Assembly (NCBI RefSeq): GCF_014621695.1
Contig: NZ_CP061281.1
Coordinates: 7,750,001 to 7,814,000 of the forward strand
Source of the DNA: Streptomyces xanthii
GTDB taxonomy: Bacteria > Actinomycetota > Actinomycetes > Streptomycetales > Streptomycetaceae
Length of the DNA stretch: 64,000 nucleotides
Reading direction: 5' to 3'
The notes beneath the pieces were generated by a model. It was given only the letters and a program-made list of their open reading frames with translations. It had not been told where the DNA came from and did not search any database. Within the stretch, counting starts at the first letter, position 1, and every line of letters begins with the position of its first letter. A program made the translations under genes and the position numbers. Positions 8,658 to 17,417 of this stretch are shown piece by piece.

Positions 8658-9239
8658 TCAGGCGACGGACGGACGCCGGGGATCGGTCGGGACGATCCCC
8701 CGCTCGTCGAAGAGCTGCTCGAGGGCCTCGTGACCGTGCTCGCGGCGGTATGCCATCTCGGCCGCGGTGACCGGCAGGGCCCAGAGGATGCGGGCATGGC
8801 CGTCCGGCAGTGCGCAGTGCTCCAGGTCAGGTCCATGGAGGTAGGGCAGGCTGATCAGCAGGTGGTCGCAGTGGGACCCGGGCAGCCACGGCTCCCCGAT
8901 GGGCAGGCTGTGCTCGACGTCGAGGTGGTGATCGGCGTGGTAGTAGGCGGTCATGGCCAGGAGCTCGGCGAAGCGTCCGTCGCGGACGGGAGCGGTGAGG
9001 ACGAATTCGAGGCCGTGACCGTCCGTCTCGACCGTGGACCAGCAGCCGGCGGTGATGTAGGCCCAGCTGTCGGCGCGCGGTCCCGGGCTGACGGTGAGGA
9101 TCCGCAGGTCGGGAACCAGTTCCCTTCGCTCGGGTCCCAGGTCGTAGTCGCTGACCGTGATCATGTGACCGGTGAAGAAGTCGCGAACGTGGGCCTCGAC
9201 GCCTGCTGCCGCCCGCTGGTTTCGCTCGCTCTCGAACAT
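8658..9239 (-). CDS. Suppressor-of-fused (SUFU) domain protein
   Basis: Predicted 193-residue cytosolic protein of the SUFU superfamily. In bacteria these are frequently immunity proteins of polymorphic toxin systems. Recognisable blocks are LVPDLRILTVSPG, HADHHLDVEHSLPIGEPW, GSHCDHLLISLPYLHGPDLE and ILWALPVTAAEM, followed by the usual EHGHEALEQLFDERGI tail. ATG 9239 is the natural start; a weak GAG lies upstream. No toxin gene is adjacent. A small predicted membrane protein lies 50 bases upstream in the same direction and may be cotranscribed. Confidence 0.82.
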   Translation of the reverse strand: MFESERNQRAAAGVEAHVRDFFTGHMITVSDYDLGPERRELVPDLRILTVSPGPRADSWAYITAGCWSTVETDGHGLEFVLTAPVRDGRFAELLAMTAYYHADHHLDVEHSLPIGEPWLPGSHCDHLLISLPYLHGPDLEHCALPDGHARILWALPVTAAEMAYRREHGHEALEQLFDERGIVPTDPRRPSVA

Positions 9240-9288
9240 GATGGAGAGGATCTCACGCTGTCCCTGGGTCTTCTGTCGGTGACGAAGG

Positions 9289-9612
9289 TCAGCGGTGTTG
9301 CCCGCGTTGATGCTGCCGCCCGCGCGGCGTTTTCCGCCTCTCCTGCTTCTCGGCGTGACGGTGAGGATGGGCGATGTGGGCACGACGCAGACGCACGACG
9401 ACGTAGGCGACGGTCGCTGCCGGAACAGTTCGCTCGGCCAGCCACAGGAAGCGGTGCTCGACGTACACCCATGTCGTCGCCGCATGCCACCCGTGAGGCA
9501 GACCCATCAGGAGGGCTGAGGCCGCCAGACACAGGGCTGCCGCAACCAGGACCCCGAGAGTCAGATAGGCGGCAAGTTCACCCCACCATGTTCTGCTGAT
9601 GCCCTGTCTCAC
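9289..9612 (-). CDS. Predicted small membrane protein
   Basis: Putative 107-residue protein with two hydrophobic segments (LAAYLTLGVLVAAALCLAAS and a second near VPAATVAYVVVRL) and a basic histidine-rich tail. GTG 9612 is preceded by a run of seven or more G, usable as a ribosome binding site. I recognise no family. Its placement just upstream of the SUFU-type gene suggests one transcript. It could still be a spurious frame. Confidence 0.45.
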   Translation of the reverse strand: MRQGISRTWWGELAAYLTLGVLVAAALCLAASALLMGLPHGWHAATTWVYVEHRFLWLAERTVPAATVAYVVVRLRRAHIAHPHRHAEKQERRKTPRGRQHQRGQHR

Positions 9613-9879
9613 TCAGCCCCCCCCGCAAGCCGTCGTGTGACCGTCCCGGTCACGTCCTGGTATGGCTCGGCATCCGCAGACGCCGGGCCCTGGCAAGGTC
9701 GAGTGGGACGTCACGCACCCGTCGGCCAGCGCAGCGTCAGCGACGATACTGCGGATCCGTCCCCGAGTCGTCGTCCGCAACGGAGCCGAATTTCACCCGC
9801 CGCCTCATCGGCGATGGCCGGAACCCTGTCTCTCGGGCCTGGCTTCGAAGGTGTCGTGCAGCGCTGGGATGATCGTCGG

Positions 9880-10608
9880 GTGCGTGGAATTGATGAGTTG
9901 ATCAGCGTGGACGATCCGGCCTGGCCCGAGCTGGAGGACCTGTTCGCGGCCAGTGCTGTCCCGATAGAAGTACTGACCGCTGACCGGAGCGAGAGCCGCC
10001 GGTGTCTGCTGCAGATGCAGGTCACGGCGCGATCAGTACTCGGCGCCATGGCGTTGAACTGTGGTGGCCTGGCCCTCGATGACGGATGGGTGCGTGTCTT
10101 CGCCGGGGGGTCGGGTGAAGACGGCGGCAGTCTGCCAAGTCTTGCCCAGGTCAATGCGTTCCCCGCGCATTTCGATCCTGCTTGGCAGCCGGCGAATGGC
10201 TTGGTGGTCGGCCACGACGTGTTGGGCGGGGTGTTCGCGCTGAACGGCCACGACCCGGAAGCGTTGGGTCGGCCCGGCGTTCCAGGACAGATGACCTACT
10301 TCGCTCCCGACACGTTGGAGTGGGAAGCGATGGAGATGGGTCACTCGGCATGGATCTCCTGGATGCTGTCCGGGCGGCTGGAGAAGTTCTACGAAGGGCT
10401 GCGCTGGCCCGGCTGGCGTGAGGAGGTGGCCTCGTTGTCCTTCTCACAGGGCATCTCGGTGATTCCGTTCGTGTGGTCGCAGGAGGCTCAAGCGGATCTC
10501 GCGGCCACCAGTCGCCGTGCCGTGCCGATGCGTGAAGTCCTCGGCCTCGCCGCTGACTTCGCCCTGCAGATGGGCTCGGTCGATCCGGGATTCCTGGGTG
10601 CGGTATAG
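9880..10608 (+). CDS. DUF2625 family protein
   Basis: Predicted 242-residue soluble protein of the DUF2625 family, function unknown. Signature stretches include ISVDDPAWPELEDLF near the start, CLLQMQVTARSVLGAMAL, GLALDDGWVRVFAGG, VVGHDVLGGVFALNG, FAPDTLEWEAMEMGHS, and LRWPGWREEVA. I prefer GTG 9880, where the family normally begins; ATG 9814 in the same frame is an alternative. Related proteins often occur among immunity-like genes, and here a SUFU-type gene lies upstream. It converges with the LysR gene. Confidence 0.78.
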   Translation: MRGIDELISVDDPAWPELEDLFAASAVPIEVLTADRSESRRCLLQMQVTARSVLGAMALNCGGLALDDGWVRVFAGGSGEDGGSLPSLAQVNAFPAHFDPAWQPANGLVVGHDVLGGVFALNGHDPEALGRPGVPGQMTYFAPDTLEWEAMEMGHSAWISWMLSGRLEKFYEGLRWPGWREEVASLSFSQGISVIPFVWSQEAQADLAATSRRAVPMREVLGLAADFALQMGSVDPGFLGAV

Positions 10609-10658
10609 CTCGGAGGACTGACTCGTTCGACGAGCTGTGCCCGGTGCCGCCCGCCCTC

Positions 10659-11555
10659 CTACCGGCGTCCTGCCGGCGTCGTTTTGTGGAGTGTCTCGAG
10701 GAAGGCTCGTACGCGGGTGGTCATGCCGTGTCTGGGCCAGATGGCGGCGAAGTGGCAGGGGAGTGATTCCTGGACCGGGATCCAGGTGACGCCGGGTGTG
10801 GAGTAGTGGGGCTCGGCTTCGGTGCAGGCGAGCGAGACGCCCTGACCCGCGGCCACGAGGAAGGGGATCTCCTGCCAGGAGATCGCCGCGTGGCCCTGGG
10901 GGATCGGGCGGCCGGAGGGCGTCCGGCGCGGGAAGTTGTAGTCGAGCCAATGCTGCGGGACCGTGCCGCCGATGGTCAGCAGCGTTTCGTGGGTGAGGTC
11001 TTCGAGCGAGACCGTCTCGCGTCGGGCCATGGGGTGGGAGCTCGAGACCAGGAGGGCCCGAGGCGAGGTGTAGAGCACGGGCCCGGAGTCCAGATCCGGT
11101 TCGTCCACGGGCAGTTCGGTGATCTGGAGGTGCACCTGCTCACTGCGCAGCGGTCCATAGGGGTCGGAGAGCTGGATCTCCTGGATCGTCACGTCGCAGT
11201 CGGGATGGGACGTGCGGAACGTCTCCATGGTGTTGAGCAGCAGATTGGCAGCCATCGAACTGGAATAGCCGATACGCAGGGAGCCGGTGATGCCGCGCCC
11301 GGCGGCGACCGCGCGGGCGAGTGCCTCGTCGATGATCCTGCGTGCCGGCAGGAGGTCGTCGCGGAGCCGTTCGCCGACCGGGGTGAGGGCGACGCGACGG
11401 TTATTGCGTTCGAACAGGGGCACTCCGACCCGACGCTCGAGTGCCTTGATCACCTGGCTGATCCGTCCTGCGGACAGACCCAGGCGGTGGGCCGTGCGCC
11501 CGAAGTGCAGTTCCTCGGCCAGTGCCAGGAAGGCCTCCAGCTCCTGTCGCTCCAT
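10659..11555 (-). CDS. LysR-family transcriptional regulator
   Basis: Predicted 298-residue LysR regulator. Residues 1-60 form the helix-turn-helix (LEAFLALAEELHFGRTAHRL, SQVIKALERRVGVPLFER) and the rest is a periplasmic-binding-like effector domain. It is divergent from the cupin gene at 11740, its probable target. Two things stand out. The intergenic region is repeated at 59983-60107, and a decayed copy of the coding sequence lies at 56342-56744. This is the intact member. ATG 11555 matches the usual LysR start (MERQELEAFL). Confidence 0.9.
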   Translation of the reverse strand: MERQELEAFLALAEELHFGRTAHRLGLSAGRISQVIKALERRVGVPLFERNNRRVALTPVGERLRDDLLPARRIIDEALARAVAAGRGITGSLRIGYSSSMAANLLLNTMETFRTSHPDCDVTIQEIQLSDPYGPLRSEQVHLQITELPVDEPDLDSGPVLYTSPRALLVSSSHPMARRETVSLEDLTHETLLTIGGTVPQHWLDYNFPRRTPSGRPIPQGHAAISWQEIPFLVAAGQGVSLACTEAEPHYSTPGVTWIPVQESLPCHFAAIWPRHGMTTRVRAFLETLHKTTPAGRR

Positions 11556-11683
11556 GCTCTCCGCTCCCCGATAACTTAGCCGCACTGAACGGTACTTGAG
11601 CAGATCACTGTTGTTCCAGGTCACGGCCGTGGCGAAGCTGGTCAGGTCTTCAGCCGTACGCACACGAACAAGGTGCGCTGCAC
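11553..11683. repeat. Duplicated LysR divergent promoter, copy A
   Basis: The 131 bases starting with the lysR start codon and running towards the cupin gene are clearly homologous to 59983-60107. Shared blocks include TTAGCCGCACTG, CGGTACTT, GTGGCGAAGCTGGTCA and AAGGTGCGCTGCAC. This copy keeps its regulator. The region must hold the lysR promoter and probably the regulator binding site. Confidence 0.75.
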
Positions 11684-11739
11684 ACGTGCTCCCTGGTGGC
11701 CGCCGGCCAGGCGGCGCCGACGCACCTGAAAGGAAACCC

Positions 11740-12240
11740 ATGTCCTACCCTGACCCGCGCTACTTCGGTGAGCACGGCGAGGTCAGTGCCGGATTCCGTC
11801 CCGCGGACACCGCACCTGATTTCGTCGCGAAGCCCGCAGACCCCACCGTCGCGCAGGGCACCGCGTTCCACTACCTGTCGACCACGCTCTCGACCAACGG
11901 TGAGTACGGCCTGTACCGGGTGGACATGGGGCCGGAGGTGAGCGGGCCGAGCACACACTTCCACAAGGCGATGTCGGAGTCGTTCTTCATCCTGTCCGGC
12001 ACGATGCGGCTGTACGACGGCCGCCGCTGGGTCGACGCGACCTCCGGCGACTACCTGTACGTGCCGGTCGGCGGCCTGCACGCCTTCCGCAACGAGTCCG
12101 GCGAACCGGCGTCCATGCTCATGCTCTTCGCACCCGGCGCGCCCCGAGAGGACTACTTCGAGGGCGTCACCGAGCTGGCAGGGCTCAGCGAGAAGGAGCG
12201 CGCGGAGTTCTTCATCCGCCACGACAGCTTCTTCGTCTGA
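11740..12240 (+). CDS. Cupin-domain protein
   Basis: Predicted 166-residue single-domain cupin. The first metal motif is STHFHKAMSESFFILSGTM (two histidines and a glutamate) and the second is YVPVGGLHAFRN. It could be a dioxygenase, an isomerase or a small-molecule-binding protein; sequence alone does not say which. ATG 11740 follows GAAAGGA at good spacing. It is divergent from the LysR gene, which is its likely regulator, possibly with the cupin product or substrate as inducer. Confidence 0.85.
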   Translation: MSYPDPRYFGEHGEVSAGFRPADTAPDFVAKPADPTVAQGTAFHYLSTTLSTNGEYGLYRVDMGPEVSGPSTHFHKAMSESFFILSGTMRLYDGRRWVDATSGDYLYVPVGGLHAFRNESGEPASMLMLFAPGAPREDYFEGVTELAGLSEKERAEFFIRHDSFFV

Positions 12241-12341
12241 CTCGCCGTTTCGATGGTGAGGACTGTGACGGCGACCTTGATGGTGTCGGTGAAAGATGGC
12301 GAAGGCGCGATGGAGCAGCCGCCGGACCAGGCGGCACGAAC

Positions 12342-12491
12342 ATGAGCGCCTTCTACAACGGCAGCGGCGCCGCTATGGGCTGGCTGACCTCGGCCACCTC
12401 CCAAGCCACCACCGCCGGATTCGCCGTCCAGGCCGCGGTCTATGAGAAGAACAGGCAGATCCGGTACTGCACCGGCTACAAGTGGTACTGA
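12342..12491 (+). CDS. Short open frame, possible 3' relic of a secreted-protein gene
   Basis: A 49-codon frame beginning MSAFYNGSGAAMGW and ending RYCTGYKWY. The frame is open upstream back into the cupin stop region without a start. Composition looks coding, but it has no ribosome binding site, and the end overlaps the 3' end of the convergent MFS gene by 16 bases. I read it as the tail of a lost gene. No function can be given. Confidence 0.25.
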   Translation: MSAFYNGSGAAMGWLTSATSQATTAGFAVQAAVYEKNRQIRYCTGYKWY

Positions 12492-13744
12492 CCGGAACGG
12501 CCCCGCCGGGCACCGTCCGCGGCAGGCGGTTCCCCAAGAACGCTGCCGGACCGGTGCCGCCCGGAGGCGGTCAGATGCCGTACGAGCGCAGCCGCGGTGA
12601 GCAGCGCCGGCAGCCCGCACACGCCGGCCCAGCCGGCGGCGTCCCAGGCCCGGGCGCCGAGCCAGGAGCCGGCGCTGCCGCCGAGATAGGCGCAGGTCAT
12701 GTAGGCGGTGCCGAGCCGGCTGCGGGCGTCGTCGCGCAGGGCGTAGACACGGGTGACGTTGGCGACCATCCCGCACTGCATCGCCACGTCCAGCAGCAGC
12801 GTCCCTACGACCAGCGCAGACAGCCCCACGGCCCCGCCCAGCGCACCGGCCGTCAGCACTCCGGCGGAGGCGATCGTGCCCAGCAGGCAGACCAGGTTCA
12901 CCACGTCAGGCCCGCGCCGGTCCACGACCCGCCCGGCCAACGGGGTGGCGACCATGGTCACCGCCCCCACCAGCGCGAGCAGACCCGCGGCCGGCGCGCC
13001 CATTCCGTATACGGGACCGGTCAGCAACAGCACCACGCACGTCCACACCGCTGAGAAACCGGCGAACACGCAGGCCTGGTAGAGGCAGGAGCGGCGCAGT
13101 TCGGGCTCTTCCCGGAGGAAGCGCAAGGGGGCGGTGATCAGGGCGAGGTAGGGGGTGTGGGTCTCCGCCCGCGCGGGCGTGGTCGAGGGGAGGGCCGCAC
13201 GCAGGACGCCGGCCAGCAGCAGCATGACTGCGGCGGCCGCCAGATAGGGGGCCCGCCAGCCCAGGGTTTCGGCGAGCGTACCGCCGAAGGTCCGCGAGAG
13301 CAGGATGCCGCCGATGGAGCCGCTGAGCAGGGTCCCGGACACCTCGCCGCGTCGCTCGGGGGCGGTCAGCCCCGCGGCGAGCGGGCCGACGACGGAGGCG
13401 GCGACGGTGGTCAGGCCGACGAAGGCGGAGGCGGCGGCGAGCGCGGGCAGGGCGGGCGCGCAGCCGGCGGCGAGCAGGCCGAGCGCGGTGAGGCAGAGCA
13501 GGACGGTGAGCACGGTCCGGTGGGGGAACCGGTCTCCGAGCGGCGCGATGAGGAAGTTGCCGGCCGCGTAGCCGACCTGGGTGGCGGTGACGGTGAGGGC
13601 CGCTGCGCCCGCGGAGACGCCGAGGCCTGAGGCGGCGAGTGGGGTGACGGCCTGCGCGAAGTACAAGTTGCCCACGGCTGCGGCGCAGGTGAGTGAGAGC
13701 AGGAGGACGAGCCGGCGGCTCAGGAGTGACTGCGGTGCTGTCAT
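12476..13744 (-). CDS. MFS transporter
   Basis: Predicted 422-residue major facilitator with about twelve hydrophobic segments. The loop 2-3 signature is GDRFPHRTVL, and RGEVSGTLLSGSIGGILLS corresponds to transmembrane 5. Overall it resembles arabinose-efflux or drug-efflux permeases of the DHA type. The C-terminal tail is short and polar. It is divergent from an ArsR-type regulator 56 bases away, which most likely represses it. Substrate unknown. Confidence 0.9.
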   Translation of the reverse strand: MTAPQSLLSRRLVLLLSLTCAAAVGNLYFAQAVTPLAASGLGVSAGAAALTVTATQVGYAAGNFLIAPLGDRFPHRTVLTVLLCLTALGLLAAGCAPALPALAAASAFVGLTTVAASVVGPLAAGLTAPERRGEVSGTLLSGSIGGILLSRTFGGTLAETLGWRAPYLAAAAVMLLLAGVLRAALPSTTPARAETHTPYLALITAPLRFLREEPELRRSCLYQACVFAGFSAVWTCVVLLLTGPVYGMGAPAAGLLALVGAVTMVATPLAGRVVDRRGPDVVNLVCLLGTIASAGVLTAGALGGAVGLSALVVGTLLLDVAMQCGMVANVTRVYALRDDARSRLGTAYMTCAYLGGSAGSWLGARAWDAAGWAGVCGLPALLTAAALVRHLTASGRHRSGSVLGEPPAADGARRGRSGQYHL

Positions 13745-13800
13745 GCCCGTATCCCACGGTGCGTGGGCACCCGGCGGGAACAGATGTAGCGTATGCCTTA

Positions 13801-14781
13801 ATGATCAGCTTCGCTCTCGGGGGCGAGGACCTCGCCGACACCCGCTTCGCACTGTCGCCCCTGCACGAGGCGGTGTGCAGCCTGCGCGTGCTGCGCGAGC
13901 CCGGTCTTTCGGCGGTGCACCTGCCGTGGCGCCGGGCGGTCCTCGACCGGCTCTCCGGCGTGGACACCGGTCTGCTGCTGTCGCTGGTCGCGCAGCGCCG
14001 CACCCTGCCGGACTTCCTCACGCCGCGGCCGGTCGCGTTCTCGGCGTCCTTCGCGGAGGAGATGGCGGTCGTACGGGAGACCACGCCCGCCCTCGTACGC
14101 CGCGATCTGCGCGATACGCACGCTCCCGATCCGCTGCCCGAGCCGTTGCGGGCGGCGTCAGAGGGCGACGACACAGCGGTGCTGGCCCTCCGGGACGCGA
14201 TCTGTGAACTGCTGCAGGGCTATTGGGAAGTCGCGATCGAGCCGTGGTGGCGGCAGATGCGCCTGGTGCTGGAAGCCGACATGACCTACCGGGCGCGGCA
14301 GCTCGCCACGGGCGGCCTACGACTGCTGTTCGCCGACATGCACCCCGATCTCGTCTGGCGGGAGGGGGTGCTGGAGATGCATCGGATGATCGGACCGGGT
14401 TTCCATACGGAGGCTGCGGGACGCGGCCTGCTGCTGGTGCCGTCCGTGTTCGCCCACAAGCCGGCCCCGCCGGTGACGGCGGCGGTCGCACCGATGCTGG
14501 CGTATCCCAGCCGGGGCGTGGCGACGCTCTGGTCCGAGCCGCCGCCTGCATCTCCAGGTGCCCTCACCGACCTCCTCGGCGCGACGCGGGCGCAGCTGCT
14601 GCGGATGCTGGAGGAGCCGCTGGCCACGGTGGAGCTGGCGCGCCGCTTCCGCATCACGCCGAGCGCGGTCTCCCAGCACCTGCGCGTGCTGCACGCGACC
14701 GGTCTGGTCACGCGGGCGCGGGACGGCCGGCAGGTGCTGTACCGGCGGAGCCGGCTGGGAGACGGGCTGGTGGGGAGGTAG
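13801..14781 (+). CDS. ArsR-family winged-helix regulator with long N-terminal domain
   Basis: Predicted 326-residue regulator. The last 80 residues form an ArsR/SmtB winged helix (LLRMLEEPLATVELARRF, PSAVSQHLRVLHATGLVTR, DGRQVLYRR). The preceding 240 residues are of the type found in large Streptomyces ArsR-like proteins (DUF5937-like) and lack metal-binding cysteines. ATG 13801 lacks a ribosome binding site; TAGCGT lies about ten bases upstream, so the transcript may be leaderless. It is divergent from the MFS transporter gene. Confidence 0.85.
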   Translation: MISFALGGEDLADTRFALSPLHEAVCSLRVLREPGLSAVHLPWRRAVLDRLSGVDTGLLLSLVAQRRTLPDFLTPRPVAFSASFAEEMAVVRETTPALVRRDLRDTHAPDPLPEPLRAASEGDDTAVLALRDAICELLQGYWEVAIEPWWRQMRLVLEADMTYRARQLATGGLRLLFADMHPDLVWREGVLEMHRMIGPGFHTEAAGRGLLLVPSVFAHKPAPPVTAAVAPMLAYPSRGVATLWSEPPPASPGALTDLLGATRAQLLRMLEEPLATVELARRFRITPSAVSQHLRVLHATGLVTRARDGRQVLYRRSRLGDGLVGR

Positions 14782-15188
14782 GTGTTGGGTTGCTTCGCCG
14801 CGCGCACGGACACGGGTGTCTGACGGTCGGTCGAAGAACCCGCCACCGGCCTGGTGAAGGAGTTCGCAGGCGAGCGCCAGCCATCATTCCTCTCCCTCTT
14901 CATCGATGCAGAGTGACGGGTCGCGGCCAGAGAATCACTCCGGGCGACCCCGTCATCGGCGGAAGGCCGGTGCGGGCCGGTGCGGCCTTCGCTGCCGCGC
15001 TGCTCGGTGGCCTGGTCCTTACGGCGTTGTTCAGCTCGATCCCGCTCAGTGGCGGGCAGGCCCTCGCGCTGACGGCCACCGGCCCGGTCACCTTTTGGGG
15101 CCTGATCACGATCGCCCTGCTGGTCACTCGAAACGGGTGGTCGGCTCGAAGCGCCTCTCGGTACCGTGACCCGGTGTGCTTCTACGCC

Positions 15189-15527
15189 ATGACCCACTAC
15201 AAGCTGCACTACGCGTGCGTCACGTGCCGTGTCAGCTTCAAGCGGCATGCCGACCCGCAGCGGGAGCACCTGTGCCCGAATTGTTCTCAGCCTCTCCTTT
15301 GCGCCGGCCACGACTTCGCTCCGCCGCCCAGGCGCGACGTCCGCAGTTGGTCTGTGGTGGCTGCGGTGCTGGGTGAAGGGCTGCGCTACGAGGGGCTGTC
15401 GGTCTGCGGGTGTTGCAAGGAGCCCAAGTACCGTCCGCGGACACGCGCTGAGTTGAGGATCCGTCGGGCCGTTGCCGCGAGGGACGGACTGTCGTTGTCC
15501 GAGGCGCTGTCCCGACCGGACCCCTGA
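15189..15527 (+). CDS. Zinc-ribbon-like hypothetical protein
   Basis: Predicted 112-residue protein starting MTHYKLHYACVTC. Cysteine pairs CVTC and CPNC spaced by about 20 residues look like a zinc ribbon, and a third pair CGCC lies near residue 82. The rest is basic. The same frame is open upstream to GTG 14913 and encodes two hydrophobic segments there, so a longer membrane-anchored form, or a separate decayed membrane gene, is possible. I prefer the short form because conserved sequence begins there. Function unknown. Confidence 0.6.
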   Translation: MTHYKLHYACVTCRVSFKRHADPQREHLCPNCSQPLLCAGHDFAPPPRRDVRSWSVVAAVLGEGLRYEGLSVCGCCKEPKYRPRTRAELRIRRAVAARDGLSLSEALSRPDP

Positions 15528-15776
15528 CCTCGCCGGCGTACTGATCTCGCAGGGGACGCTTGACGGGCGTCCGGTTCGCACACGGCACTCACTGCTCACC
15601 GACCACGCTCACGGTCAGGTGGCTCCACGGGCAGATCGCGGGCCGCGATGGTCATGACGTATGGTCGATGAATCGGAGTGGAAACGTGCTCTGGACCGAG
15701 CGGACAGCCGGTCAGGGGAGTGCGCGCACACGCGGTATCGGACGATCCGCCACTTCTTCCGCGGAAGGAGTGCGTC

Positions 15777-16679
15777 ATGAGGGCAGCACGGTTCAGCCGG
15801 TTCGGTGGTCCGGAAGTACTTGAGATCGTCGGCCTCCCCGATCCCCGTCCCGGTGCCGGCGAGATACGGATCAAGGTCCGCGCCGCGGGGGTCAACGCCG
15901 GCGACTGGAAGAAGCGTCAGGGCCTGATGGACCAGGTCCTTCCGCAGACCCTGGGCTACGAGGCCGCGGGAATCGTCGACGAGATGGGCGCCGACGTCTC
16001 GGGTGTCACGGTCGGCGACCGGGTCTTCGGGGTTTCACCTTACGGAGCCGCCCAAGCCGAGTTGGCCGTGCTGTCCCATTGGGCCCCGATCGCGAGCACG
16101 CTCGACTGGACGAGAGCCGCAGCGCTTCCTGTGGCGGCCGAGACCGCAGCCCGCGCACTCGACCAGCTGGGCGTCACGGCGGACAGCACCGTACTCGTCA
16201 ACGGTGCATCCGGCAGCGTCGGAAGTGCCGCCGTCCAACTCGCGGTGGAGCGCGGCGCTCGCGTCATCGGCACGGGTAGCCCAGCCACGCACGAAGCCCT
16301 TCGCTCACTCGGAGCCGAGCCCGTGGCCTACGGCGAAGGGATGCCGGAACGAGTCCGGGCCATCATGCCGGCGGGTGTCGACTTCGCACTGGACATCGCC
16401 GGCAGCGGAGTCCTTCCCGAACTCGCGGGGCTCGCGGGCGAGCCCGAGCGCGTGATCACGGTCGCCGACTTCCAGGGCGCGCAGCAGACGGGCGTCCGCT
16501 TCAGCCGCGGCGACACCGGCCGTGCCGCCTACGCGTTGGACCAGGTGGCCCGGTTGACCGAGGCAGGACGGTTCTCCGTCCAGGTCGGCCGGACCTTCCC
16601 GCTGACCGAGGTGGCCGACGCGCACCGAGTCGGCGAGGCCGGGATGGTGCGCGGCAAGCTCGTACTGGTCGTGGACTGA
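15777..16679 (+). CDS. NADP-dependent quinone-oxidoreductase-like protein
   Basis: Predicted 300-residue medium-chain reductase lacking the zinc ligands of alcohol dehydrogenases. The N-terminal GroES-like fold is seen at VRAAGVNAGDWKKRQG and LGYEAAGIVDEMGADV. The Rossmann domain carries VLVNGASGSVGSAAVQLA, and the C-terminus ends GMVRGKLVLVVD, as is typical. GGAAGGAG precedes ATG 15777. It is a single-gene unit. Likely reduces quinones or enones with NADPH; the real substrate is unknown. Confidence 0.88.
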   Translation: MRAARFSRFGGPEVLEIVGLPDPRPGAGEIRIKVRAAGVNAGDWKKRQGLMDQVLPQTLGYEAAGIVDEMGADVSGVTVGDRVFGVSPYGAAQAELAVLSHWAPIASTLDWTRAAALPVAAETAARALDQLGVTADSTVLVNGASGSVGSAAVQLAVERGARVIGTGSPATHEALRSLGAEPVAYGEGMPERVRAIMPAGVDFALDIAGSGVLPELAGLAGEPERVITVADFQGAQQTGVRFSRGDTGRAAYALDQVARLTEAGRFSVQVGRTFPLTEVADAHRVGEAGMVRGKLVLVVD

Positions 16680-16718
16680 CCCGTCCGCGTAGGGGCCATT
16701 GAGGCCGGTAGCACGCTT

Positions 16719-16743
16719 GCCGTGCCGTGCCGTGCCGTGCCGT
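16719..16743. repeat. Five tandem copies of GCCGT
   Basis: A perfect five-unit pentanucleotide repeat between two convergent genes. It probably arose by slippage. No function is apparent. Confidence 0.8.
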
Positions 16744-16781
16744 GCTCTGGCGGTGCGCTCTGGTGCTGCGCGGTGTGCGGG

Positions 16782-17378
16782 TCAGCGGGCGATCTTGATG
16801 GCGAAGGGTGCGAATCCGCTGGTCCGGATGACGTGGGGCACGAAGAGTATCGCGGCCTCGGTGGCGCGGGCGGTCTGGATCCCGCCGAGGTCGGTGATCC
16901 ACTCTTCTCGCCAGCCGAGGCTGATGAGCAGGTCCCGCACCGTCTGCTTGGCGTGAGGGTCGTCGCCGGAGAGGAAGGCGTCGGGGGCCTCGGCGAGCAG
17001 GGCCGGTGCGGTCATCACCGGGAAGAGCATGGTGTTGAGTGTCTTGACGACGCGGGTGTGTGGGAGTGCTGCCTGGAGTTGCTCGGCGAGGCTCGAGCCG
17101 GGGTGGAGCAGTTCGGCGGGCAGTCCGTCCGGTCCGTCGACGGTGGCGTTGGAGACGTCGACGAGGATCTTGCCTCGCAGTTCCTCGCGCAAGGCGGCGA
17201 GCCGCTCCAGCGAACCGGCTCCGGGGGTGGCGTTGATGACGAGCTGTGCTGTCCGGGCGGCGTCGGCGGCTGCGCCGGGCGCACGGCCGGCCACCTTGAC
17301 TTGATGTCCTGCCCGGGTGAGGGCTGTGGCGAGGTTGCTGCCGACGCGGCCGTTTCCGAGAACTGCGATCGCGGTCAT
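16782..17378 (-). CDS. NADPH-dependent F420 reductase-like protein
   Basis: Predicted 198-residue dinucleotide-binding protein starting MTAIAVLGNGRVGSNLATAL, with the GxGxxG-type loop near residue 8. Further family landmarks are QLVINATPG, KILVDVSNAT, VVKTLNTMLFPVM and LSGDDPHAKQTV. Relatives transfer hydride between NADPH and coenzyme F420 or reduce small carbonyls. GGAAGGA precedes the ATG. It is followed by only 39 bases after the phosphatase-like gene, so the two probably share a transcript regulated by the divergent LysR gene at 18375. Confidence 0.85.
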   Translation of the reverse strand: MTAIAVLGNGRVGSNLATALTRAGHQVKVAGRAPGAAADAARTAQLVINATPGAGSLERLAALREELRGKILVDVSNATVDGPDGLPAELLHPGSSLAEQLQAALPHTRVVKTLNTMLFPVMTAPALLAEAPDAFLSGDDPHAKQTVRDLLISLGWREEWITDLGGIQTARATEAAILFVPHVIRTSGFAPFAIKIAR

Positions 17379-17417
17379 GATGGTCTGGTCCTTCCGTGCG
17401 TGCGGGGTGGTGCGCGG

